Part shown: positions 8,195 through 17,900 of the stretch, in pieces
Position numbering within the stretch: position 1 is the stretch's first letter
How the letters are laid out: each line of letters opens with the position of its first letter
NCBI GenBank assembly: GCA_030603065.1
Contig: JAUVYN010000030.1
Location: 1-37,313, forward strand
Source: Pseudomonas sp.
Lineage (GTDB): Bacteria > Pseudomonadota > Gammaproteobacteria > Pseudomonadales > Pseudomonadaceae
Length of the DNA: 37,313 nt
Direction: 5' to 3'
Position numbers and translations under genes: made by a program
Notes under the pieces: model-generated
The model's input: only the letters and a program-made list of their open reading frames with translations
Databases searched by the model: none
What the model was told of the DNA's origin: nothing

Positions 8195-11100
8195 TTATTC
8201 GGCAGCCTTTTGCACAGGTTCTGGCGCAGGTTCTGCCCGATAACGAAAGCCCCTCTGCTCCAGCAACATGTAGAACACCGGAACAAAGATCAGTGCCAGG
8301 GTACTTGCGGCGATCATGCCCCCGACCACCACTGTACCAATCTCCTGCCGGCTCACCGCACCTGCGCCGGTACTGATGGCCAGGGGCAGACTGCCGATGA
8401 TGAAGGTCAGCGCAGTCATCATGATCGCGCGGAAACGCTGGCGAGCCGCAGTCATGGCTGCATCGAAAGGAGTCATGCCTTCCTTGCGGTTCTGCGCAGC
8501 GAACTCGACGATGAGAATCGCATTCTTCGCCGCCAGTCCGATCAACACCAGCAGGCCCACCTGGAAGTAGATATCATTGGGGAAGCCCCTGAGCATCGAG
8601 GCGACCGCAGCGCCGAAGACACCGAAGGGAATCGCAGTGGCTACCGCCAGCGGGAGACTCCAGCGTTCGTACTGGGCGGCGAGGATCAGGAACACCATCA
8701 GGATCCCAAGAGCAAAGGCAATCCCGCCTGCAGAGGCGGAGTCGACCAGTTGATAGGCTTCACCTACCCAGCCAAGCTGGGCTTCAGGACTCAGATCGTT
8801 GCGACCGATTTCCTGCAGCGCTGCCAGTGCATCGGCGGTGTTGTAGCCCGGCCCCGGATCAGCAGTCACTTTGGTGGCCGGATAGAGGTTGAAACGGCTT
8901 ACCGCATCGATACCCTGGGTCTGCTCCAGAGTGACGATGGCGTTGAGCGGCACCATCTCGCCACTCGCCGAGCGCACGAATACCCGCCGGATATCGTCCG
9001 GGTGACTACGAAACTCCCCTTCGGACTGGACATTGACCTGCCAGTTGCGGCCCTGCAGCGTGAAGTCGTTCACGTACAACGAACCGAAAGTGCTGCGCAT
9101 GGTGGTGAAGATATCGTTGATCGAAATCCCCATCGCCTTGGCCTTGTCCCAATCCACCTGTGCGCTGAAGCGCGGCACGCCGACGTCCACGGCAGCCCGC
9201 ACGTTGGCAAGCTCAGGACGCTCTCGCGCAGCCGCCACAAGTCGGTCTGCTTCGGCCTTGAGCCTTACCGGGTCGCTGTTGCCACGCAGTTGCAGATAGC
9301 CCTCGACTCCGCCAGTCAGCGACAGACCATTGATCGGTGGCGGAACGAACGCCAGCACGTTGGCCTCCTGGATGCCAGCCCCCATACCCATGATGCGCCC
9401 GGCGATGGCCTGGGCGCTCTGGTCAGGCCCGGTGCGGTCCTTCCAGTCAATGAGGCTGATGAAGCCGACACCAGTATTGGTTCGCAGACCACGATTCAGA
9501 ATGTCGAAGCCGGCAAAGGCGGTGATGCCACGCACTTCGTCCATGTCGACGATGTTCTGGCTGACCACTTCACGGACCGATTCGGTACGCTCGAGGGAAG
9601 ATACCGGAGGCAACTGGAATACCGTCAACAGGAAGCCCTGGTCTTCCTGCGGGACCAGACCGCCGCTCATGCGGTTGATCAGGAACAGCGTCGAGCCGAT
9701 CAGCACCATGAACAACAGCAGGGTGATGAGTGCGTGGCGGAGCATCCAGCCCACCACACTCGCAAAACCGTCCGTGAGCCGATCAAAACCGTTGTTGAAC
9801 CAGGCGAAGGCCGGTGAAGGCTCGGTCTGTTCGCGATCGAGCAGCAGGGCACACATCATCGGGCTGAGCGTCAGCGCGACCACACCTGACAGTGCGACGG
9901 ACACGGCGATGGTAACGGCGAACTGCCGATAGAGTTCCCCGCTCAGACCACCGAGAAAGGCGACTGGCACGAACACGGCAACCAGCACCAGCGTCGAACC
10001 GACCACTGCTCCGGATACCTGGCGTACGGTCTTGCTCGCTGCCTCGTAGCTGGATAATCCCTCTTCCTTCATCAGTCGCTCGGCGTTCTCCATAACGATG
10101 ATCGCGTTGTCCACGACCACCCCGATCGCGAGAATCAGGCCGAACAGCGTCAGCAGGTTGATCGAGAAGCCCATCAACTGCATCCCGGCGAAGGTTCCGA
10201 TGAGCGAAACCGGGATGGCTACCAGCGGGATGAGCGTCGCTTTCATGTGCTGCAGGAACAGGAAGGTCACCAGTACGACCAGTGCGAGCGCCTGCAGGAA
10301 GGTAATCACCACCTCACGGATCGACACATCGATAAAACGCGTAGTGTCGTAAGGGATGTCAAAAACCAGGTCGCCCGGGAAGCGCTGGGAGATGTCCGCC
10401 ATCGCGTCACGTACGGCCTGGGCAGTGTCCAGTGCGTTGGCACCTGGCTGCAGGTAGATACCGATAGGGACCGCCGCCTTGGCGTTGAAGGTTGCAGAGA
10501 AGTCATAGCTCTGGGCACCGAGTTCAGCGCGGGCGACATCCCCAAGCCGAAGGGTACGGCCATCTTCATCGCTGCGTAATATGACCCGTTCGAAATCCTC
10601 TGGTTGTACCAGCCGCCCAGGGGTGCTGACGCTGTAGGTGAATGCCTGACCCGGTGGCGCAGGCTGGGCGCCGATGCGTCCCGCTGCGAACTGGGCATTC
10701 TGCTCGCGCAGCGCGGCGGCTACGTCACCTGGCGTGAGCCCATACTCGGCCAGCTTGTCCGGCCGCAGCCAGATCCGCATGGAGTAATCCTGGGCTCCAA
10801 ACAATGCCGCATCACCCACCCCCGGGAGACGCACCAGCTCATCAAGCACATTGAGCAAAGCGTAGTTGCTGATATCCAGCGTGCCCATCTGCTGGGTAGC
10901 CGAAGACAGCGTGATTACCTGCAGAATGGAGGTCGAACGAGCCTGGACCTGCACGCCCAGATCGCGCACCTCCTGCGGCAGTCTCGCGGTAGCGCGCTGC
11001 ACTCGGTTGTTGACGTCGATGGTCGCCTGATCCGGGTCGGTGCCGATTCGGAAATACACGGTCAACTGCATGGCACCGGAATCGGCGCTGTAGGATTCCA

Positions 11101-11332
11101 TGTAAAGCATGTCATCCACGCCGTTGATCGCCTGTTCCAGCGGTGCAGAAACGGTGTCGGCAATGACCTGAGCGCTCGCGCCCGGGAAGTTGGCGGAAAC
11201 CACGATCTGCGGAGGCACCACGTTCGGATACTGTTCGACCGGCAGCTGGTAGAGGGAGGCCCCGCCACCGATCAGGATGAGGATCGACAGGACCGTGGAG
11301 AAGATCGGTCGATCGATGAAGAACTGAAACAT
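8195..11332 (-). CDS. RND multidrug efflux transporter, AcrB/HAE1 family
   Basis: A 1045-residue inner-membrane proton-driven drug pump. The N-terminus MFQFFIDRPIFSTVLSILI is typical of HAE1 pumps. Twelve membrane helices are expected, with two large periplasmic loops. In TM4 the proton-relay region reads VVVDNAIIVMENAE: Asp408 matches AcrB D407, but the next residue is Asn409 instead of the usual second Asp. The TM10 lysine is present (Lys936 in AAKNAILIVEF). The gene starts three bases after the MFP gene and is the last of a tetR-MFP-RND operon. No outer-membrane factor gene follows, so it probably uses a TolC/OprM-type channel encoded elsewhere. The C-terminus is polar and short. Substrates cannot be inferred. 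Confidence 0.93.
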   Translation of the reverse strand: MFQFFIDRPIFSTVLSILILIGGGASLYQLPVEQYPNVVPPQIVVSANFPGASAQVIADTVSAPLEQAINGVDDMLYMESYSADSGAMQLTVYFRIGTDPDQATIDVNNRVQRATARLPQEVRDLGVQVQARSTSILQVITLSSATQQMGTLDISNYALLNVLDELVRLPGVGDAALFGAQDYSMRIWLRPDKLAEYGLTPGDVAAALREQNAQFAAGRIGAQPAPPGQAFTYSVSTPGRLVQPEDFERVILRSDEDGRTLRLGDVARAELGAQSYDFSATFNAKAAVPIGIYLQPGANALDTAQAVRDAMADISQRFPGDLVFDIPYDTTRFIDVSIREVVITFLQALALVVLVTFLFLQHMKATLIPLVAIPVSLIGTFAGMQLMGFSINLLTLFGLILAIGVVVDNAIIVMENAERLMKEEGLSSYEAASKTVRQVSGAVVGSTLVLVAVFVPVAFLGGLSGELYRQFAVTIAVSVALSGVVALTLSPMMCALLLDREQTEPSPAFAWFNNGFDRLTDGFASVVGWMLRHALITLLLFMVLIGSTLFLINRMSGGLVPQEDQGFLLTVFQLPPVSSLERTESVREVVSQNIVDMDEVRGITAFAGFDILNRGLRTNTGVGFISLIDWKDRTGPDQSAQAIAGRIMGMGAGIQEANVLAFVPPPINGLSLTGGVEGYLQLRGNSDPVRLKAEADRLVAAARERPELANVRAAVDVGVPRFSAQVDWDKAKAMGISINDIFTTMRSTFGSLYVNDFTLQGRNWQVNVQSEGEFRSHPDDIRRVFVRSASGEMVPLNAIVTLEQTQGIDAVSRFNLYPATKVTADPGPGYNTADALAALQEIGRNDLSPEAQLGWVGEAYQLVDSASAGGIAFALGILMVFLILAAQYERWSLPLAVATAIPFGVFGAAVASMLRGFPNDIYFQVGLLVLIGLAAKNAILIVEFAAQNRKEGMTPFDAAMTAARQRFRAIMMTALTFIIGSLPLAISTGAGAVSRQEIGTVVVGGMIAASTLALIFVPVFYMLLEQRGFRYRAEPAPEPVQKAAE

Positions 11333-11335
11333 CGG

Positions 11336-12583
11336 TTACTCCCCCTGAGCGGCGTTGCTGCCGGTGCCATTGGCCTCGGCTATGCGTACCGGCGCATTGG
11401 GCTGCAAACCCACCTGGCCGTTGACCACGACACGCTCGCCCGCCTCGATACCGGCGGTAACAATCTGCAGATTGCCGACCAGCGCGCCGAGTTCGACCTG
11501 GCGCAGCTCGGCGCGGGATTCCTGATTCACAACATAGAGGTTGGCACCACGCGCATCGGCTCCGATCGCCTGCACCGGCACCATCAACTGGTTTTCGAAA
11601 CGGCGCAATACCGTGCGGATCCGTACGAACTGGCCGGGGATCAGTTGCCGATCCGGATTATCGAATACTGCTCGCAAGGTCACGGTACCTGTGGCGTTGT
11701 CGATGCTGCTGGAGGTGAAATCGACATGGCCGGTAAGCGGGTACTGTGAGCCGTCCGCGAGGATCAGCGAGACGCTGCCATTGAGCGTACTGTCACCCAG
11801 TCGTGCAGCGCGCTGAATGGCGGCGTCACGCTCCGGCAGAGCGAAGGTGACGTGTACCGGGTCCTGCTTGATGATAGTGGTGAGCAGGCTGCCGGGCTCG
11901 ACCAGACTGCCTTCCGGCAGCACTTCGAGGCTGGTGGAACCCGCCAGCGGGGCGCGGACTTCTGTGTAGGACAGATTGACCTTGGCCTCTTCGACCCGGG
12001 CCCGCGCCTGCGCCAGCCCGGCGCGAGTCAGTTCGACCTGCGAAAGCGATCGATCGCGCTCGCTGGTGCTCAGGGCACCGCGCTCGTGCAGCTGCTGAGC
12101 GCGCTCCCAGTCGCGCTCGGCCTGACGCAGTTCTGCCTGGGCATTGGCGAGCGCCGCCTCGGCCTGCCTGAGCTGAATCTGCATCGGGATCGGATCAAGG
12201 CGAAACAGCACCGCCCCCTCCTCCACCTCGGATCCCTCTTCGTGGTTGCGCTCGAGGATGACCTCGGAAATGCGCGCTCTAACCTCGACCTCACGGGCAC
12301 CGCGGACACGCCCGGGATACTCCTGGATCAGGTCTGCAGAAGCCGGATCAACCTGCACCACCGACACCACCGCAGGAGGACGCTCCGTTTGCCCGCCATT
12401 GCCCCCGCCTCCGGCCTCGTCATTGCCACAGGCAGCGAGCAGGCTCGCCAGCGCGGCCAGGCCAACCAGCCGCCGAAAAGAGACGCCGCCTAGCGCGGTT
12501 TGAATAGTAGCCTGCTTGATCATCTGGGAATCCATGGTTTCATTTGTTTGGTTCATTAGGCTGAGCCTGAGAAGGCGCGCCAT
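11336..12583 (-). CDS. RND efflux periplasmic adaptor (membrane fusion lipoprotein)
   Basis: The adaptor that links the RND pump to an outer-membrane channel, 415 residues from ATG 12583. A lipoprotein signal ends in SLLAACG, with Cys52 as the likely lipidated residue. A coiled-coil hairpin follows (LRQAEAALANAQAELRQAE and EVELTRAGLAQARARVEEAK-like repeats), then a lipoyl/beta-barrel region with YTEVRAPLAGS and PGQFVRIRTVL. The ATG at 12583 overlaps the tetR stop by one base (TGATG), suggesting translational coupling. Internal Mets at residues 10, 17 and 21 would give a signal peptide of more usual length, so the true start is uncertain. It is followed three bases later by the RND gene, its obvious partner. 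Confidence 0.92.
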   Translation of the reverse strand: MARLLRLSLMNQTNETMDSQMIKQATIQTALGGVSFRRLVGLAALASLLAACGNDEAGGGGNGGQTERPPAVVSVVQVDPASADLIQEYPGRVRGAREVEVRARISEVILERNHEEGSEVEEGAVLFRLDPIPMQIQLRQAEAALANAQAELRQAERDWERAQQLHERGALSTSERDRSLSQVELTRAGLAQARARVEEAKVNLSYTEVRAPLAGSTSLEVLPEGSLVEPGSLLTTIIKQDPVHVTFALPERDAAIQRAARLGDSTLNGSVSLILADGSQYPLTGHVDFTSSSIDNATGTVTLRAVFDNPDRQLIPGQFVRIRTVLRRFENQLMVPVQAIGADARGANLYVVNQESRAELRQVELGALVGNLQIVTAGIEAGERVVVNGQVGLQPNAPVRIAEANGTGSNAAQGE

Positions 12584-13203
12584 CAGCTCGATTTGCAGAT
12601 CCCGTTGAACAGCACATCGAGAAAGTCATCCGCAGCCTCGTCAAGGGGCTGATTGCGACCGGAGATGCGGTTGACCAGTACCGCGCCATAGCTCAGGTGC
12701 CCTATTGCGTCGAGCAACAATTCAGGATCGGAAATACGCGTGCGGCCGGAATCGATGAGCCGCTGCGCCACGGCCAGCCAGGCCCCGCGGCGCTCTTCGG
12801 AATAGACGAAATAAAGCGGTTTGGCCGTACCGCGCAGCTCGGCCCGTTCATGCACGAATAGTTCAATGATCTCGGGACAGGCCTGAAAGAACGCCATATA
12901 GGCCTTGAAACCAAGGCGCAGGCGCTGCAGCGGATCTTCGACGCCCTCCGCTGCACCATCTACCTGACTGGTCAGACTACGCATGGCATCATCGACCGCC
13001 GCCTTGAACAGCTCTTCCTTGGTGGCGAAGAAACGGTAGACGGTGCCTTTGCCGATGCCGGCAAGATCGGCGATCTGCTGAACGTCGGCACAGCGAAAAC
13101 CCTGCTCGGCGAAAACCTTGACCGCCGCACAAAGAATATCCTCGCGACGCTCATCGGCACACTTCCGCTGGCGTTTGGGGGTATTTTCCGGGGAGCTCGG
13201 CAT
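12583..13203 (-). CDS. TetR-family repressor of the adjacent efflux operon
   Basis: A 206-residue TetR regulator. The DNA-binding domain is clear: REDILCAAVKVFAEQGF, DVQQIADLAGIGKGTVYRFF and ATKEELFKAAVDDAM. The C-terminal domain should bind drug-like effectors, but I cannot assign its subfamily. It is the first gene of a tetR-MFP-RND operon and overlaps the MFP start by one base. A perfect 32-bp palindrome lies 7 bases upstream of its ATG and overlaps the predicted -10 box, so the protein very likely represses its own transcription together with the pump genes. Being the first gene rather than divergent means pump and repressor rise and fall together. A ribosome site AGAGG precedes ATG 13203. 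Confidence 0.9.
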   Translation of the reverse strand: MPSSPENTPKRQRKCADERREDILCAAVKVFAEQGFRCADVQQIADLAGIGKGTVYRFFATKEELFKAAVDDAMRSLTSQVDGAAEGVEDPLQRLRLGFKAYMAFFQACPEIIELFVHERAELRGTAKPLYFVYSEERRGAWLAVAQRLIDSGRTRISDPELLLDAIGHLSYGAVLVNRISGRNQPLDEAADDFLDVLFNGICKSS

Positions 13204-13210
13204 GGAACCT

Positions 13211-13242
13211 CTAATACGGACTGACGCGTCAGTCCGTATTAG
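13211..13242. promoter_or_regulatory. Perfect 32-bp palindrome, probable TetR operator
   Basis: The half-site CTAATACGGACTGACG (13211-13226) is followed directly by its exact reverse complement (13227-13242) with no spacer. The outer end overlaps the predicted -10 box of the tetR-MFP-RND promoter and the inner end abuts the ribosome site. Size and symmetry fit a TetR-family operator. If transcribed it would also fold into a long hairpin just before the ribosome site. Confidence 0.88.
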
Positions 13243-13266
13243 ACGGGATCACACCACTACAGACAA
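13238..13266 (-). promoter_or_regulatory. Predicted promoter of the tetR-MFP-RND operon
   Basis: On the minus strand, TTGTCT (13266-13261) is separated by exactly 17 bases from TCTAAT (13243-13238), four and five matches to the sigma-70 consensus. The -10 box shares its last five bases with the 32-bp palindrome, so a bound repressor would block RNA polymerase. Confidence 0.6.
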
Positions 13267-13319
13267 GCAACCAGTCCGGAAAAGACTGTTGCCGTCTGCG
13301 CAACGAGCGTTGCTTGAGC

Positions 13320-14798
13320 TCAGCTGCGGTCAGTGGCTACCTTGTCGAAGGTCGCCTGTGCCTGTGCCGAAGGTTCTGGGGACAACAGCGTGGCGATCAC
13401 GATGGCAATTGTCGCAAGGATGAACCCCGGGATGATCTCGTACAGGCCGATCGTATCGATCTGCTTGTAGATGACCACGGTGAGGCCGCCAACCACGATA
13501 CCGGCGAGCGCCCCATTGCGGTTCATCCGCTTCCAGAACAGGGACAGCAAAATCGCCGGACCGAATGCTGCACCGAAGCCGGCCCAGGCGTAGGACACCA
13601 GTCCCAGCACCGTGCTCTCCGGATTGAGCGCAAGCAACAGCGCGACGATGGCGATCCCGACCACGGCGAACCGCCCTACCCATACCAGCTGTTCCTGAGA
13701 CGCATCACGGCGCAGCAGCGCCTTGTAGAAGTCTTCGGCCAGCGCCGAAGAGGACACCAGCAGCTGCGAATCCGCGGTGGACATGATCGCAGCCAGTACT
13801 GCCGCAAGCAGGATGCCAGCGACCACAGGATGCATTAGCGCCTGAATCAGTGCCGGGAACACCGTTTCGGCGTCGGCCAGCCCGGCCTCACCGAAGAAGC
13901 CGATACCGACCCAGCCAGTGATCAGCGCGGCGCCCAGGCAGACGCCTGTCCAGGTAGTAGCGATACGACGCGCGGCCGGCAGGGCAGATGCGCTACCGAT
14001 CGCCTTGAAGCGCGCCAGTACGTGCGGCTGACCGAAATAACCAAGACCCCAGCCAAGCAGGGAGATAATGGCGATCGTGCCCAGGGGAGCGCCTTCCGCA
14101 TCAGTGAAGAAGGTCAACAGATTCGGGTTGGCGCCTTCCATGGCAGCATGGGCCACCCCTGCTCCGCCCATCTGATTCAGAGCAATGATCGGCACGATGA
14201 TCAACGCAGCCGCCATCAGCAGGCCCTGAATTACGTCGGTCCAGGAGACAGCCAGGAATCCGCCAAAGAAGGTGTAGGAGACGATAAGCGCGGTGCCGAT
14301 TATCACCGCCCACTGGTAATCGAGACCGAAAGTACTTTCGAACAGCTTGCCCGCAGCGACCAGTCCGGAACTGGTGTAGAACAGGAAGAACAGCAGGATG
14401 AATACCGCGGAGATAACCCGCAGCAGGCGACTGTGATCTTCGAAGCGGAACTCGAAATAGGCTGGTAACGTGAGCGAATCATTCACCGCGAAGGAGTACA
14501 GCCGGAGCCGACGTGCCACGATGAGCCAGTTGAGATAGGTTCCCGCAAGCAGTCCCAGCGCGATCCACGTGGCCTCGTAGCCGGCCAGGAGCGCATAGCC
14601 TGGCAGACCCAGCAGCAGCCAGCCGCTCATGTCGGAAGCACCTGCCGAAAGAGCCGCGGTCCCCGGTCCGAGTGAACGCCCGCCGAGGATGTAGTCCGAA
14701 AGATCGGTCGTACGACGGTAAGCGATAAAGCCCACTCCCAGCATCACGAGGATGTAGACCGCAAAGGTCAGTGTGACTATTCCCAAGTTGTCCGTCAT
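13320..14798 (-). CDS. putP: Sodium/proline symporter
   Basis: A 492-residue inner-membrane Na+/proline symporter of the SSS family, about 13 transmembrane segments. TDLSDYILGGRSLGP is the family signature, and SAGASDMSGWLLLGLPG carries Asp56 and Ser58, which correspond to the Na+-site residues D55 and S57 of E. coli PutP. The frame is open from 14876, but ATG 14798 is chosen because MTDNLGIVTLTFAVYILVML aligns with the PutP start and matches the usual length (502 in E. coli). It lies 110 bases downstream of putA on the same strand, so the two are probably one proline-use unit: PutP imports proline and PutA oxidises it. No clear terminator follows the stop; the 116-base gap to tetR contains only the efflux promoter and operator. 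Confidence 0.95.
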   Translation of the reverse strand: MTDNLGIVTLTFAVYILVMLGVGFIAYRRTTDLSDYILGGRSLGPGTAALSAGASDMSGWLLLGLPGYALLAGYEATWIALGLLAGTYLNWLIVARRLRLYSFAVNDSLTLPAYFEFRFEDHSRLLRVISAVFILLFFLFYTSSGLVAAGKLFESTFGLDYQWAVIIGTALIVSYTFFGGFLAVSWTDVIQGLLMAAALIIVPIIALNQMGGAGVAHAAMEGANPNLLTFFTDAEGAPLGTIAIISLLGWGLGYFGQPHVLARFKAIGSASALPAARRIATTWTGVCLGAALITGWVGIGFFGEAGLADAETVFPALIQALMHPVVAGILLAAVLAAIMSTADSQLLVSSSALAEDFYKALLRRDASQEQLVWVGRFAVVGIAIVALLLALNPESTVLGLVSYAWAGFGAAFGPAILLSLFWKRMNRNGALAGIVVGGLTVVIYKQIDTIGLYEIIPGFILATIAIVIATLLSPEPSAQAQATFDKVATDRS

Positions 14799-14908
14799 GG
14801 CACGTTTCTCTGTTGTTGACAGGCCGTCCTGGCCCAGATTTCTGGTTATTGGCGTGCACCGCATCCTGCAGAGCACAACCGGGAACGGATCCCCGATAGC
14901 TGCGAAAC

Positions 14909-17900
14909 CTAGGCTTCGTCGTCTCCAAGGGCAAGCAGGCTGGCGTTGCCACCTACCGCCGTGGTGTTGATGGTGCGGGTGCGTTCGGTGACGAAACGCA
15001 GCAGGTAGTGCGGTCCGCCGGCCTTCGGTCCGGTGCCGGAGAGCCCCTGCCCACCAAAGGGCTGCACGCCCACCACCGCGCCAATCTGGTTGCGGTTCAC
15101 GTAGACGTTGCCGATGCGCACCCGACCGTCGATATGCCTGGCGGTACGCTCATTGCGGCTGTAAATGCCGAGCGTGAGGCCGAAACCGGTGGCGTTGATG
15201 TCGTCGATCACTCGATCCAGCTCGTGATGCTTCCAGGTGATCACATGCAGCAGCGGCCCGAAATGCTCGCGATCCAGCTGGTTTATGTTGTCCAGCCGGA
15301 ACGCTGCGGGCGCGATGAAGTGACCGTCCAGGCCATCTGGCATGGGCGTCTCGGCGATCAGCCGGCCCTCGCCTCGCAGCCGCTCCACGTGCTCGCGCAA
15401 GCCGCGGAGCGCATCATCGTCGATCACCGGTCCAAGGTCCACATCTCGACGGCTCGGATCACCGATATGCAGTTCCGTCATCGCCCCTTTGAGCAGTTCC
15501 AGCACCCGAGGGGCAATGTCTTCCTGTATGAACAGCACGCGCAGTGCGGAGCAGCGTTGCCCGGCACTGGTGAAAGCCGAATGCACCACGTCCCGAATGA
15601 CCTGCTCCGGGAGCGCGGTCGAGTCCACCAGCATCGCGTTTTGCCCGCCGGTCTCCGCAATCAAGGGGGCGATCGCCGAATCGCGCGCCGCCAGCGCCCG
15701 ATTGATCAAATGCGCGGTATGCGTCGACCCGGTAAAGGCAACGCCAGCTATGCGCGGGTCCGAGGTGATCACGCTGCCCACCCGGGCACCGTCGCCCGGC
15801 AGCAGTGCCAGCACCTTCGGTGGCAGACCGGCTTCCAGCATCAGTTCAACGCAGCGCACCGCTACAAGGCTGGTCTGTTCCGCAGGCTTGGCGACTACCG
15901 TGTTACCACAGACCAGTGCTGCGGAAACCTGCCCGAGGAAGATCGCCAGCGGGAAGTTCCAGGGGCTGATGCAGGCGAAGACTCCGCGCCCCTGCAGATA
16001 AAGCTCGTTGCTCTCGCCAGTCGGTCCTGGAAGCGTTATGACCGCGAAGCGCTGACGGGCCTGAGCTGCATAGTAGCGACAGAAGTCCACCGCTTCGCGG
16101 ACCTCGTCTATCCCGTCCTGCAGGCTCTTGCCCGCTTCCCGGGTACAAAGAGCGATCAGTTCGACCATGTGAGCTTCGAGAAGATCGGCAGTGCGCTCGA
16201 GGACGGCCGCGCGGCGATCGACGGGAGTCGCGTTCCAGGCAGGAAAGGCCGCTGACAACAGGCTGATCGCTTCGCGGGTCTGCTCAGGGGTGGCCCAGAC
16301 GATGGTGCCGATCCTATGTGCACGCTGATAAGGACACATTACCGCCACCGCCTGCCCTTCAAGCTGTCTTCCATCAACCAGCGGTGCGCCCTGCCAACTG
16401 CGCCGCAGTTGGCTATCAAGCTCCTCCTTGAAGGGCGCCCATTGCGACAGCACATTCAGATTCACTCCGCGGGAATTCACTCGACCGGCGCCGTAGATCG
16501 CCGTGGGTAGTGGAATGCGCGGGTTGGCATACTGCGCATGTCCACGCAGCACCAAGGCAGGATGCCTGATCAGGGATTCGACCGGCACTCTGGGATCGAC
16601 CAGTTTGTGAACGAAGGACGAGTTCGCACCATTTTCGAGAAGGCGCCTCACCAGATAGGGCAGCAGGTCACGGTGCGCGCCTACCGGCGCATAGATGCGA
16701 ACCGGGCATCCGACCTGCTCGATGACTACGTCGTAAAGCGCATCACCCATACCGTGCAGGCGCTGACACTCGAATGCCCGATCTCCGGCCATGTCGAGAA
16801 TACAGGTCACCGTGTGGGCGTTGTGGGTGGCGAATTGCGGGTAAAGCAGGTCCAGGGTCAGGGGGCTAAGTAGAAAGCGCGCGCAGGCCAGATAGGAAAC
16901 ATCAGTCGATTCCTTGCGGGTGAAAACGGGATATCCCTCCAGTCCGGCCTGCTGGCACAGCTTGATCTCGCTGTCCCAGTAAGCGCCCTTGACCAACCGC
17001 ACCGGAATGCTGTCACCCTGTTCGCGAGCCAGCATAGTCAGCCAGCAGAGTACCGGCAACGCACGCTTGGAGTACGCCTGCACGACCAGCCCCAGCCCTC
17101 CCCAGCCACTTACGTCAGCATGCCTGTAGACCTTCACGAAGAGCTTTAGCGAAAGCTCGAGTCGATCGGCCTCCTCCGCGTCAATGGTGATATTGACGTT
17201 ACCCGCGCGAGCCTGTCGCACCAGCGCCAGCAGGGTCTCACCCAGTTCATCGAGGACCTGCTCCTCGCGCGCCGGCTCGTAATGCGGGTGCAACGCCGAA
17301 AGCTTGATCGAAATCGCCGGACGCGGTCTGTCGCCTCGATAGGTGTCACTGGCAACCGCTTCGATCGCCTGCTGATAGTCCTTCAGGTACTTTGCCGCAT
17401 CGTCACGCGTAAGGGCTGCCTCGCCCAGCATGTCGAAGGAATAGGTATAGCCTCGGTCACGCTGTGGCTTGCCCTTCTTCAGTGCTTCCCTGATATTGCG
17501 ACCGAGCACGAACTGGCGGCCCATGATTTTCATGGCCTGCATCATGGCACCGCGAATGACCGGCGCACCGCTGCGTTTTATCAGTCTGCCGAGAACGGTA
17601 CCCGGAGATCCTTCGGCGCTACGGTCCAGGTTGACCACACGGCCAGTCATGACGAGACCCCATGCGGCGGCATTTACCAGCGTGTGCTCGCTCTTGCCCA
17701 GATGCGCGTCCCACTGGGCGGCGCTCAGCTTGTCGTGGATCAGCGCATCGGCGGTGTCTGAATCGGGTACGCGCAATAGCGCCTCGGCCAGACACATCAG
17801 CATGATGCCTTCCTGCGTATCCAGGCTGTACTGCTGGAGTAGTGCATCGATGCTGTCTACCGCATTGTCGCGACGCCGCACGTCAAGTATCAGGCTCCTT

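Noticed and set aside
8048-9817. A long plus-strand open frame (589 codons) opposite the RND transporter gene.
   Set aside because: It is antisense to a full-length, clearly homologous RND gene and its translation is rich in His, Arg and Gln with no recognisable domain, as expected of a shadow frame in GC-rich DNA.
10604-11749. A plus-strand open frame of 381 codons spanning the RND/MFP junction.
   Set aside because: It crosses two well-supported genes antisense and resembles no protein family.
13270-13319. A small GCAACG/CGTTGC hairpin after the putP stop as a terminator.
   Set aside because: The stem is short and no T-run follows on the minus strand.
15008-16255. A plus-strand open frame of 415 codons opposite putA.
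   Set aside because: putA on the minus strand has all its catalytic residues over this stretch; the opposite frame shows low-complexity composition and no ribosome site.
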